Positions 1 through 5,251 of a stretch of DNA of 5,251 nt are shown piece by piece. The number at the start of each line of letters is the position of its first letter. Positions within the stretch are counted from its first letter, which is position 1. Origin of the DNA: Lachnospiraceae bacterium (lineage in GTDB: Bacteria; Bacillota; Clostridia; Lachnospirales; Lachnospiraceae); assembly GCA_003447295.1 (NCBI GenBank), contig DLZQ01000093.1:1-5251 (forward strand), written 5' to 3'. The position numbers and the translations under genes are program-made. The notes under the pieces were generated by a model, which ran no database searches, was not told the origin of the DNA, and saw only the letters and a program-made list of their open reading frames with translations.

Positions 1-764
1 GCATAGCGGCTGGGAGCGATTTCTTCCACGTAATTATATGAAAAATTATTTGTGACACCTTTGCTTCGCAGAATGTCGATGGCTTTATTATAGGCGATAG
101 CGGCTTCTGTCTCGGTAGCATAGCGTCCCACCAGATAATTACCGCGAATATGAATGCGGACAGTATAAATGTACTGTCCGTTTTTTGCTGCGGTTTTGCG
201 GACACCGTGATAGATATTATGGATCTCTAAATTTTCTCTCCGAAAATCCGTCGGATCACCGTTGCGGAAACAGTAGTCTGTGCCGGGAACAGCATAACTT
301 TTGATCCCGTAGCGTGAGGTCAGAGTGATCTGCATTCCATAATCCGCCACAAAGTAATGATTACCCCGGCGCATGATCTTGTGGGAGGAATAATAGAACA
401 GATCCTCCAGATCGAACTTTAATACATGATGGGGAGACAGATAATAGTAAAACAGCCGTTGTCCCATATAGATGGGATTCCCAAGGTAGATCCCGTTGTC
501 CCGGAAATTAAGAAGGCAGACCCACTTCTCAAAAGGAAGAGGGGAGCCAGGCTCGTAGGATTTAAGAGAGGTAGAAAGGTCTGAAAGCAGACGAAGTCCT
601 TCTTCGTAAGCCCTATGGGCATCCTCTGCCACAGGGTAGCTGCCGAGACTGATATGTTTCCCATGCCGGGTCAAAGAGGCACGATAATAGACCGTCCCGT
701 CTTTTTTGACGGCACGGAACACTCCTTTATATACTTGCTCTTTTTCACTGTTTTTTTCACTCAT
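1..764 (-). CDS. AP2-like / degenerate HNH / AP2-like DNA-binding protein (3' end outside window)
   Basis: Read from the minus strand: an ATG at 764 opens a frame with no stop to the window edge (254 full codons). Residues about 12-58 look like an AP2 DNA-binding domain: YKGVFRAV, then YYRASL, GKHISLGSY and an alanine-rich helix, EDAHRAYEEG. Residues about 186-236 repeat the pattern: YHGVRK, YIYTVRIHIRGNYLVGRY, then TETEAAIAYNKAIDIL. Between them, about 75-181 is a separate region ending in NGDPTDFRRENLEI (168-181). This resembles the Asn/Arg-rich end of HNH homing nucleases, but the usual preceding histidine is absent. In bacteria AP2 domains are best known attached to HNH homing endonucleases, so this may be a non-cutting descendant used as a DNA-binding protein or regulator (inference). 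The start is the most upstream possible, as a TAG lies in frame four codons before it, but no clear Shine-Dalgarno precedes it. A weak TTGTTC-18-TATAAG promoter-like pair lies at 797-768, almost touching the ATG. The function is not known. Confidence 0.8.
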   Translation of the reverse strand, partial: MSEKNSEKEQVYKGVFRAVKKDGTVYYRASLTRHGKHISLGSYPVAEDAHRAYEEGLRLLSDLSTSLKSYEPGSPLPFEKWVCLLNFRDNGIYLGNPIYMGQRLFYYYLSPHHVLKFDLEDLFYYSSHKIMRRGNHYFVADYGMQITLTSRYGIKSYAVPGTDYCFRNGDPTDFRRENLEIHNIYHGVRKTAAKNGQYIYTVRIHIRGNYLVGRYATETEAAIAYNKAIDILRSKGVTNNFSYNYVEEIAPSRY

Positions 765-852
765 ATTCTTATACTAACATTTTTCCCGGAAGAACAACAG
801 ATATATTTTTCGGACGAGCTGCATAGAATGAAGTTAGAGTCCAAATAAGAAA

Positions 853-1503
853 ATGAGAAAGGGTCAGTTTTCAGCGATGTATAAAAAAGCTTTGAGCGGA
901 CTACTGACGATAAATCTGTTGTTTTTGCTGGGAGTCTTAAGCCTGTGCAGAATGGAGGACATCGGACAGAAAATGCAGCAGGCGGTCCGTCAGACACAGG
1001 CAGAGGAGAGACTGTTGGCAGACAGAGAGAGCATGGTTATGGGGATCGCTTCCAGAACCTCCTCCGGACAGAGAGTAGTGGATTGCAATGAATTGCAGAG
1101 AAACAGCAAGTATCAGCTGACAGAAAAGGAGCTGGAGGTATTGCTTCGGATTGTAGAGGCGGAAGCGGGATGTGAGGATGAGGAGGGGAAACTTTTGGTG
1201 GCAAATGTGATACTGAACCGATTGAATTCTCCCAAATTCCCGGATAGTATTACGGAGGTCGTGTTCCAGCGGGAGAATGGAGTAGCACAATTCTCTCCGG
1301 CTTATGACGGGAGCTATGCCTGTGCAGAAGTCAGTGAAGAGACGGTAAAAGCAGTGGGACGGGCTTTGAAAGGCGAAGACATATCTGACGGAGCACTGTA
1401 TTTTGCAGCCAGAAAATACGCGGAGGATGACAGAATGCGGTGGTTTGATGAAAAACTTACGTTATTGTTCCGTTACGGAGGGCACGAGTTTTTTAAAGAG
1501 TAA
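853..1503 (+). CDS. SleB-type cell wall hydrolase, membrane-anchored
   Basis: A 216-residue protein of the SleB / Hydrolase_2 family, enzymes that cleave spore-cortex or cell-wall peptidoglycan as lytic transglycosylases. Residues about 12-32 are one hydrophobic segment (SGLLTINLLFLLGVLSLC), a signal anchor or uncleaved signal, so the enzyme probably acts outside the membrane. A charged, probably helical linker follows (about 34-85). The catalytic domain runs from about 88 to the end: RIVEAEAG, then LVANVILNRLNSPKFP and QFSPAYDG. By comparison with SleB, Glu104 (second Glu of VEAEAG) is the expected catalytic acid. The N-terminal peptidoglycan-binding domain of Bacillus SleB is missing, as in the shorter SleB/CwlJ-like proteins. 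The start is uncertain: ATG 853 has only a poor ribosome site, while ATG 877 (Met9) has AAAGGG about 13 nt upstream. Either start keeps the membrane segment. It is divergent from the AP2 protein, and no hairpin terminator is visible after the stop. A germination role is an inference from the family. Confidence 0.88.
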   Translation: MRKGQFSAMYKKALSGLLTINLLFLLGVLSLCRMEDIGQKMQQAVRQTQAEERLLADRESMVMGIASRTSSGQRVVDCNELQRNSKYQLTEKELEVLLRIVEAEAGCEDEEGKLLVANVILNRLNSPKFPDSITEVVFQRENGVAQFSPAYDGSYACAEVSEETVKAVGRALKGEDISDGALYFAARKYAEDDRMRWFDEKLTLLFRYGGHEFFKE

Positions 1504-1533
1504 TACAATACAGGGATACTTTATCAATTCACC

Positions 1534-1562
1534 TTGCAACAGTACCTAAAATATGCTATACT
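1534..1562 (+). promoter_or_regulatory. Sigma-A promoter of thrC
   Basis: TTGCAA at 1534-1539, a 17-bp spacer and TATACT at 1557-1562 form a near-consensus vegetative promoter. A TG one base ahead of the -10 box makes it an extended -10. Transcription should begin near 1569, giving a leader of about 50 nt that ends in the GGAGG ribosome site at 1610-1614. That is too short for a T-box or a typical amino-acid riboswitch, and no hairpin is apparent in it. The only structure noted is ATAGATAC repeated at 1592-1599 and 1602-1609. Confidence 0.8.
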
Positions 1563-1621
1563 TTTACGAAATTACAAGTGGATCATCATCCATAGATACA
1601 TATAGATACGGAGGAGAGGAA

Positions 1622-3109
1622 ATGGAAGTAATTTATCGCAGTACACGCAGCAACAGCGCACCGGTAACCGCATCACAGGCGATCCTGAAGGGATTATCCG
1701 ATGACGGAGGATTGTTTGTACCGGATCATATTCCTACATTGGACAAGAGCCTTAAGGAGCTTGCGGGAATGACTTATCAGCAGGTTGCATATGAAGTCAT
1801 GAAATTATTTCTGACGGATTTTACGGAAGAAGAACTGAAGAATTGTATTAACAGTGCTTACGATTCCAAGTTTGATACAGAAAAAATTGCTCCGCTTGTG
1901 AAGGCAGACAATGCGTATTATCTGGAATTGTTCCATGGATCCACCATTGCTTTTAAGGATATGGCACTTTCCATTTTACCTCATCTGATGATCACTTCTG
2001 CCCGCAAGAACAATATTAAGAACGAGATCGTGATCCTGACCGCTACCTCCGGCGATACCGGTAAGGCAGCCCTGGCAGGCTTTGCAGATGTAAAAGGTAC
2101 TCGTATCATTGTATTTTACCCGAAGAACGGTGTCAGCCCGATCCAGGAGAAGCAGATGGTGACCCAGAAGGGTGCCAATACCTTCGTAGTAGGCATTCAC
2201 GGCAATTTTGACGATGCTCAGACCGGCGTGAAGAAGATCTTCTCCGATAAGGAACTGGCAAAAGAGATGGACGAGAAGGGATTCCAGTTCTCCTCGGCCA
2301 ACTCTATCAACATCGGACGTCTGGTACCTCAGATCTGCTATTATGTATATGCTTATGCTCAGTTATGTAAAGACGGCAAGATCGCAGAGGGTGAGAAGAT
2401 CAATGTTGTAGTTCCCACCGGTAACTTCGGTAACATTCTGGCAGCATTTTATGCGAAGAATATGGGGCTTCCCATTGATAAACTGATCTGTGCTTCCAAT
2501 GATAATAAGGTACTGTATGATTTCTTCCGTACCGGAACCTATGACCGCAACAGAGAGTTCGTACTGACGACATCTCCCTCCATGGATATTCTGATCTCCA
2601 GCAACTTAGAGCGTCTGATCTACCGTATCGCAGGCAATGATGCGGATAAAAACCGGGAGCTGATGAGTGCGCTGACCGGCAACGGCAAATACGAGATCAC
2701 CGAAGAAATGAAGGCACAGCTGGCTGACTTCTATGGTAACTTCGCAAGTGAGGCAGAGACAGCAGCAGAAATCCGCCGTCTGTATGAGAAATGCGGCTAT
2801 GTGATCGATACCCATACCGCAGTAGCTTCCGCAGTATACGGAAAATATGTGGCAGAGACCGGGGATCATAAGACCACCGTCATTGCTTCTACTGCAAGCC
2901 CCTTCAAATTCACCAGAAGCGTCATGGATGCGATTGATACCAAATATGATGTAATGGGTGATTTTGAACTGGTGGATGAATTATCCAAAATTGCTAAGGT
3001 GAAGGTACCCGGAGCTATCGAAGAGATCCGTACCGCACCTATACTTCATGATACGCAGTGTGATGTGGATAAAATGAAGGATACCGTAAAAAGTTTTCTT
3101 GGTATTTAA
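1622..3109 (+). CDS. thrC: Threonine synthase
   Basis: Makes L-threonine and phosphate from O-phospho-L-homoserine using pyridoxal 5'-phosphate, the last step of threonine synthesis in the cytoplasm. The protein has 495 residues, in the range of the long (E. coli/fungal-type) threonine synthases. Motifs seen: the N-terminal YRSTRSN and GLFVP; the PLP-lysine motif LELFHGSTIAFKDMA, with Lys112 as the Schiff-base lysine; the phosphate-binding ATSGDTGKAA (141-150); PTGNFGN (265-271); and near the C terminus DTHTAVA (396-402) and ASTASPFKF (422-430). The start at 1622 has GGAGG (1610-1614) 7 nt upstream. The frame is open back to an ATG at 1553, but that codon lies inside the promoter spacer and would not be transcribed. 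The gene appears to be transcribed alone, between its own promoter and a strong terminator. No homoserine kinase or homoserine dehydrogenase gene adjoins it here. Confidence 0.97.
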   Translation: MEVIYRSTRSNSAPVTASQAILKGLSDDGGLFVPDHIPTLDKSLKELAGMTYQQVAYEVMKLFLTDFTEEELKNCINSAYDSKFDTEKIAPLVKADNAYYLELFHGSTIAFKDMALSILPHLMITSARKNNIKNEIVILTATSGDTGKAALAGFADVKGTRIIVFYPKNGVSPIQEKQMVTQKGANTFVVGIHGNFDDAQTGVKKIFSDKELAKEMDEKGFQFSSANSINIGRLVPQICYYVYAYAQLCKDGKIAEGEKINVVVPTGNFGNILAAFYAKNMGLPIDKLICASNDNKVLYDFFRTGTYDRNREFVLTTSPSMDILISSNLERLIYRIAGNDADKNRELMSALTGNGKYEITEEMKAQLADFYGNFASEAETAAEIRRLYEKCGYVIDTHTAVASAVYGKYVAETGDHKTTVIASTASPFKFTRSVMDAIDTKYDVMGDFELVDELSKIAKVKVPGAIEEIRTAPILHDTQCDVDKMKDTVKSFLGI

Positions 3110-3129
3110 TGTGGAATAAGATCATGATC

Positions 3130-3164
3130 AGAGAATCCCTCTTTGTGTGAGGGATTCTCTTTTT
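3130..3164 (+). terminator. Rho-independent terminator of thrC
   Basis: AGAGAATCCCTC (3130-3141) and GAGGGATTCTCT (3149-3160) are perfect 12-bp inverted repeats around a 7-nt loop, followed by TTTT on the plus strand, 20 nt after the thrC stop. Read from the other strand the same hairpin lacks a following T-run, so it mainly serves thrC. It begins only 10 nt beyond the end of the convergent cotJC and may still help stop that transcript. Confidence 0.93.
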
Positions 3165-3173
3165 GTGGAAGGG

Positions 3174-3788
3174 TTAATTGCCACAGGATTCACAGCGGTC
3201 AAAACCGGGGTTAAAGGCATAGAAGTTCTTTGAATTCAGGTGGTCCTGTGTGATACGGAGGGCTTCTCCGAAGCGCTGGTAATGGACGACTTCGCGGGCC
3301 CGCAGGAATTTGATGGGTTCGCAGATATCCGGATCCTTGATCAGACGTAAGATGTTGTCATAGGTGGAGCGGGCTTTCTGCTCCGCAGCCATATCCTCGT
3401 GCAGATCAGTGATGATATCTCCCTTTACCTGAAATTCACAGGCATTAAAGGGAACACCGCCCGCTGCCTGAGGCCAGACACCGATGGTATGGTCCACATA
3501 ATAGTTGGCGAAACCGCTTTTCTCAATCTCTTCCATGGAGAGGTTACGGGTCAGCTGGTGGACGATGGTGGCTACCATTTCAAGATGCCCCAGTTCTTCA
3601 GTCCCTATATCAGTCAGCAGTCCGGCAACTTCCTTATAAGGCATGGAATAACGTTGGGACAGGTAACGCATGCTGGCGCCCATTTCACCGTCCGGTCCGC
3701 CGTACTGGGAGATGATGACCTGCGCCAGCTTCGCGTTGGGCTCTTTGATATTTACCGGAAATTGCAGTCTTTTTTCATAGTTCCACAT
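3174..3788 (-). CDS. cotJC: Spore coat protein CotJC, manganese-catalase family
   Basis: A 204-residue CotJC, a spore-coat component built on the non-heme dimanganese catalase fold; family members can decompose hydrogen peroxide. The metal-ligand pattern of manganese catalases appears intact: Glu35 (GPDGEMGASMRYLSQRY), Glu65 and His68 (GTEELGHLEM), Glu136 (HEDMAAEQKAR) and His169 (REVVHYQRFGEAL). Residue assignment is by motif comparison. The tail after about 185 ends in CESCGN, a CxxC pair (Cys199, Cys202) that is not part of the catalytic site. It is translated from ATG 3788, which shares one base with the cotJB stop (TGATG). AAGGAGG at 3798-3804 lies inside the end of cotJB, 9 nt before the start, so translational coupling is likely. 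It is the last gene of the cotJABC cluster and converges on thrC. Confidence 0.95.
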   Translation of the reverse strand: MWNYEKRLQFPVNIKEPNAKLAQVIISQYGGPDGEMGASMRYLSQRYSMPYKEVAGLLTDIGTEELGHLEMVATIVHQLTRNLSMEEIEKSGFANYYVDHTIGVWPQAAGGVPFNACEFQVKGDIITDLHEDMAAEQKARSTYDNILRLIKDPDICEPIKFLRAREVVHYQRFGEALRITQDHLNSKNFYAFNPGFDRCESCGN

Positions 3789-4042
3789 CAGTTACAGCCT
3801 CCTTCCCAGGGGAGAGGGGCACTGCCCCAGCGCCAGTCCCTGTTACTTTCGGCGAGATCCTTGCGCAGTGGGTAATGATCTCTTGCAAATTCCCGCTCCA
3901 TCTGTGTTTTGATCCGTGCGTAGTGATTGAAGTATTCCATGGCTTTTTGGTCCGAAGGGTGGGTGTCCAGATACAGCATCAGATCTGTCAGGACGAAATC
4001 AGCGATGCCGATATCATACAGCTTTTTTTCTTCGCTGTTCAT
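3788..4042 (-). CDS. cotJB: Spore coat protein CotJB
   Basis: A small CotJB-family protein of 84 residues, close to the Bacillus protein in length. It is soluble, charged and mostly helical, with no membrane segment. Recognisable stretches are KKLYDIGIADFVLTDLMLYLDTHP and, later, YPLRKDL and WRWGSAPLPWEGG. Its only cysteine is the next-to-last residue. The start is set at ATG 4042 rather than the in-frame ATG at 4051: AAGGAG directly abuts the 4051 codon but lies 9 nt before 4042, and 4042 forms a classic ATGA overlap with the cotJA stop. In Bacillus the CotJ proteins depend on one another for coat assembly. The same is inferred here from the tightly overlapping three-gene order. Confidence 0.93.
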   Translation of the reverse strand: MNSEEKKLYDIGIADFVLTDLMLYLDTHPSDQKAMEYFNHYARIKTQMEREFARDHYPLRKDLAESNRDWRWGSAPLPWEGGCN

Positions 4043-4209
4043 TTGACGCATCTCCTTCCTGTAAAGGGTTTGTCAAGCTCGGGGAAAATAGTACCGGCCC
4101 TGTATCCTTTTTCCAGATTTTCATACATTTGGGTAAAATGCTGCCAGGGGACATAAGCCATGGCGAGAGGATATTTTTCAAACGGTTCCTCGAAAGAATA
4201 ATCTTTCAT
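4039..4209 (-). CDS. cotJA: Spore coat-associated protein CotJA
   Basis: First gene of the cotJ cluster, 56 residues from ATG 4209. The family core is clear: YPLAMAYVPWQHF followed by EKGYRAGTIFPELDKPF. Bacillus CotJA is longer, with the extra length mainly at the N terminus. An in-frame ATG at 4239 would give 66 residues, but it lies immediately after the -10-like sequence, at about the expected transcription start, and has no ribosome site. ATG 4209 has GGAAAGGA about 12 nt upstream, slightly long, so it is preferred but not certain. The only cysteine is third from the end. The stop overlaps the cotJB start by ATGA. Confidence 0.9.
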   Translation of the reverse strand: MKDYSFEEPFEKYPLAMAYVPWQHFTQMYENLEKGYRAGTIFPELDKPFTGRRCVK

Positions 4210-4241
4210 AGCGATCAACTGTCCTTTCCGTAAAAACATTT

Positions 4242-4254
4242 ATTATATGGTATG
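4242..4254 (-). promoter_or_regulatory. Candidate -10 region for cotJABC (sigma-E-like, overlapping TATAAT)
   Basis: Read on the minus strand, CATACCAT (4254-4247) differs by one base from the CATACA-N-T -10 element of the mother-cell factor sigma-E. That factor is known to control cotJ in Bacillus subtilis. It overlaps a perfect sigma-A-like TATAAT (4247-4242). No convincing -35 element of either type is seen at the right distance; the nearest sigma-E-like ATG (for ATA) is about 19 bp upstream. Transcription would start near 4240, about 30 nt before ATG 4209. Confidence 0.5.
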
Positions 4255-4286
4255 AACTAAGGAGAAAAGAGTGCATAGCTTTGGAT

Positions 4287-4304
4287 GATACAAAATGGAT
4301 ACAA
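4287..4304. repeat. GATACAA direct repeat, possible operator
   Basis: GATACAA occurs at 4287-4293 and again at 4298-4304, a period of 11 bp or about one helical turn. It lies in the 143-bp gap between cotJA and the response-regulator gene. OmpR/PhoB-family regulators typically bind such head-to-tail half-sites, so this could be the regulator's own site. A weak -10-like TACAAT (4300-4305) overlaps the second copy. Function is inferred from spacing and position only. Confidence 0.35.
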
Positions 4305-4321
4305 TCAGGAGTTAAAGTAAT

Positions 4322-4381
4322 ATGAGAATTTATAGAATGAGGGGCAGAAGAAATGTTCAGGATATTAATTGCGGAAGATGA
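4322..4381 (+). CDS. Possible 19-residue upstream ORF overlapping the response-regulator start
   Basis: ATG 4322 has AGGAG (4307-4311) 10 nt upstream and opens a 19-codon frame, rich in arginine (7 of 19: MRIYRMRGRRNVQDINCGR), ending with TGA at 4379-4381. It runs across the response-regulator start at 4353 in a different frame. If translated, it could couple or dampen translation of the regulator. No family is recognised and it may be chance, since the regulator has its own GAGGGG ribosome site. Confidence 0.2.
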   Translation: MRIYRMRGRRNVQDINCGR

Positions 4382-5015
4382 AGAGCCGATCGCTAATCTG
4401 ATCCGGATGAATCTGACAAAGGCAGGGTATCTGTGTACCTGGGCGCCGGATGGAAAAAGCGCGGCAGATCTTATGGAACGGGAGAAATTTGATCTCGCAC
4501 TGTTAGATATTATGCTGCCGGGGATCAACGGGTATGAGCTGATGGATTATGCGAAAGCCTGTGAACTGCCGGTGATCTTCCTGACGGCGCTGGGATCTAC
4601 GGAACATAAGGTGAAAGGACTCCGAATGGGGGCGGATGATTATCTGCCCAAGCCGTTTGAGATCGTAGAGCTGCTTGCCAGAGTGGAGGCGGTGCTGCGC
4701 AGATATCATAAGACGGAGACGGTCATCCAGGCGTGCAATGTCACCATAGACACGGCATCCCACAGAGTGACTCTGGACGGGGAGGAAATCTATCTGACAC
4801 CGAAGGAATTCGATCTGCTGTTATTATTCGCCAGGAATAAAAACAGGGCATTGTACCGGGAAACCATATACGAGACTGTATGGGGTGGCGAATATATGGG
4901 ACAGAGCCGGACTGTGGATCTGCATGTGCAGCGGCTGAAGAAAAAGTTACATTGGGAAAATATTATTATAGCGGTATATAAAGTGGGGTATCGTTTGAAT
5001 GAAGTTCACGCATAA
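4353..5015 (+). CDS. Two-component response regulator, OmpR/PhoB family
   Basis: A 220-residue cytoplasmic transcription regulator switched by phosphorylation. The receiver domain (about 1-117) shows ILIAEDEE with the acidic pocket at Glu8/Asp9, the phosphoacceptor Asp52 in LALLDIMLPGINGYEL, Thr78 in FLTAL and Lys100 in YLPKPF. The C-terminal winged helix (about 125-217) shows LTPKEFDLLLLFARN, the ETVWGGEY stretch, the recognition helix SRTVDLHVQRLKKKL and VYKVGYRL. All conserved switch residues are present. ATG 4353 has GAGGGG (4339-4344) 8 nt upstream. Its end overlaps the histidine-kinase start by 17 nt, so the two are coexpressed and presumably cognate. The regulated target is not visible in the window; such pairs often control a nearby transporter or envelope function, which would lie further right. 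Confidence 0.95.
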   Translation: MFRILIAEDEEPIANLIRMNLTKAGYLCTWAPDGKSAADLMEREKFDLALLDIMLPGINGYELMDYAKACELPVIFLTALGSTEHKVKGLRMGADDYLPKPFEIVELLARVEAVLRRYHKTETVIQACNVTIDTASHRVTLDGEEIYLTPKEFDLLLLFARNKNRALYRETIYETVWGGEYMGQSRTVDLHVQRLKKKLHWENIIIAVYKVGYRLNEVHA

Positions 5016-5251
5016 ATTATTTTTTTCCATCACAGCACTCCTTACGGCAGCCTTCATGCTGTTTGGAAGCTTTATGCTGTTTTCTTATTTTAACCGTATG
5101 TTAGAACGGGAGACGGAGCAGGGAAAACGTGAGAACCTTCTCTTTCAGACCATTTATGATATGGTGTATCAGAACATGGAAAAATACGGAGCGGAATTTG
5201 CGGGGATACAGGCAGGAAATTCTGCCACAGAACGGATGACGGATCAGAACG
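4999..5251 (+). CDS. Sensor histidine kinase, N-terminal part (runs off right edge)
   Basis: ATG 4999 lies inside the last codons of the response regulator in another frame, with GTGGGG about 10 nt upstream, and the frame stays open to the window end (84 full codons). Residues 1-6 are short and basic (MKFTHK). Residues about 7-31 are a hydrophobic membrane segment (FFSITALLTAAFMLFGSFMLF). After that comes a charged region with ERETEQGKRE and a probable extracellular sensor portion. This is the usual beginning of a membrane-bound sensor kinase, but the kinase domains lie outside the window. The assignment therefore rests on the topology and the overlap with an OmpR-type regulator. The signal sensed cannot be told. 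Confidence 0.8.
   Translation, partial: MKFTHKLFFSITALLTAAFMLFGSFMLFSYFNRMLERETEQGKRENLLFQTIYDMVYQNMEKYGAEFAGIQAGNSATERMTDQN

Noticed and set aside
419..664. Minus-strand open frame of 81 codons
   Set aside because: It is out of frame within the AP2-domain gene on the same strand, and its protein shows no domain.
615..848. Plus-strand open frame of 77 codons ahead of the SleB-like gene
   Set aside because: It is mostly antisense to the AP2 gene and runs through the intergenic region; the protein has no recognisable family and there is no clear ribosome site.
865..955. Lipoprotein signal on the SleB-like protein (LSLC after the hydrophobic stretch)
   Set aside because: The residue before the cysteine is leucine, not Gly/Ala/Ser, so the lipobox rule is not met.
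937..1290. Minus-strand open frame of 117 codons
   Set aside because: It is antisense to the well-supported SleB-like hydrolase, with composition typical of a shadow frame.
1563..1621. T-box or amino-acid riboswitch in the thrC leader
   Set aside because: The leader from the predicted start is only about 50 nt, with no stem-loop, no T-box sequence and no run of threonine codons for attenuation.
3120..3129. GATCATGATC palindrome between thrC and its terminator
   Set aside because: It is only a 10-base palindrome between convergent genes with no second copy nearby, easily expected by chance.
3399..3875. Plus-strand open frame of 158 codons
   Set aside because: It is antisense to cotJC and cotJB, which have clear families, catalytic residues and ribosome sites; the reverse protein matches nothing recognisable.
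4178..4528. Minus-strand open frame of 116 codons running into cotJA
   Set aside because: It overlaps the response regulator antisense and crosses the divergent promoter region; it is serine/isoleucine-rich with no domain.

Overview
The window looks like chromosome from a spore-forming, low-to-mid G+C Firmicute, most likely a gut Lachnospiraceae-type Clostridia. This is judged from the gene families and protein style, with no database search. Two loci belong to sporulation or spore germination: a SleB-type cortex/cell-wall hydrolase and a complete cotJABC spore-coat cluster. No tRNA, rRNA, CRISPR array, insertion sequence or integrase gene was seen, and the genes look intact.

Layout from left to right. 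(1) 1-764, minus strand, running off the left edge: a protein with two AP2-like DNA-binding domains around a middle section that ends in an HNH-like segment lacking its histidines. It is read from my own translation, because it has no stop inside the window. (2) 853-1503, plus strand, divergent from it: a membrane-anchored SleB-family hydrolase. (3) 1622-3109, plus strand: threonine synthase (thrC), with a near-consensus sigma-A promoter (TTGCAA, 17 bp, extended-10 TATACT) upstream and a perfect 12-bp-stem terminator downstream. That promoter fixes the start at 1622 rather than at the longer open frame from 1553. (4) 4209 down to 3174, minus strand: cotJA-cotJB-cotJC, joined by ATGA and TGATG stop/start overlaps and converging on thrC. 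A CATACCAT box resembling a sigma-E -10 element lies just upstream. (5) 4353-5015, plus strand: an OmpR/PhoB-type response regulator, overlapping by 17 nt the start of its sensor histidine kinase (4999 to the right edge).

How they work together: the cotJ proteins form a mother-cell-made coat module whose CotJC is a manganese-catalase relative, and the SleB-like enzyme may act on the peptidoglycan of the same spores. ThrC makes threonine on its own promoter. The two-component pair is divergent from cotJ and may regulate itself through a GATACAA direct repeat with an 11-bp period in the shared intergenic region. Most of the window is ordinary housekeeping and sporulation content. The points most worth a second look are the AP2-HNH-like-AP2 protein, the single C-terminal cysteines of CotJA and CotJB together with a CotJC CxxC, and the putative operator and overlapping small ORF ahead of the response regulator.
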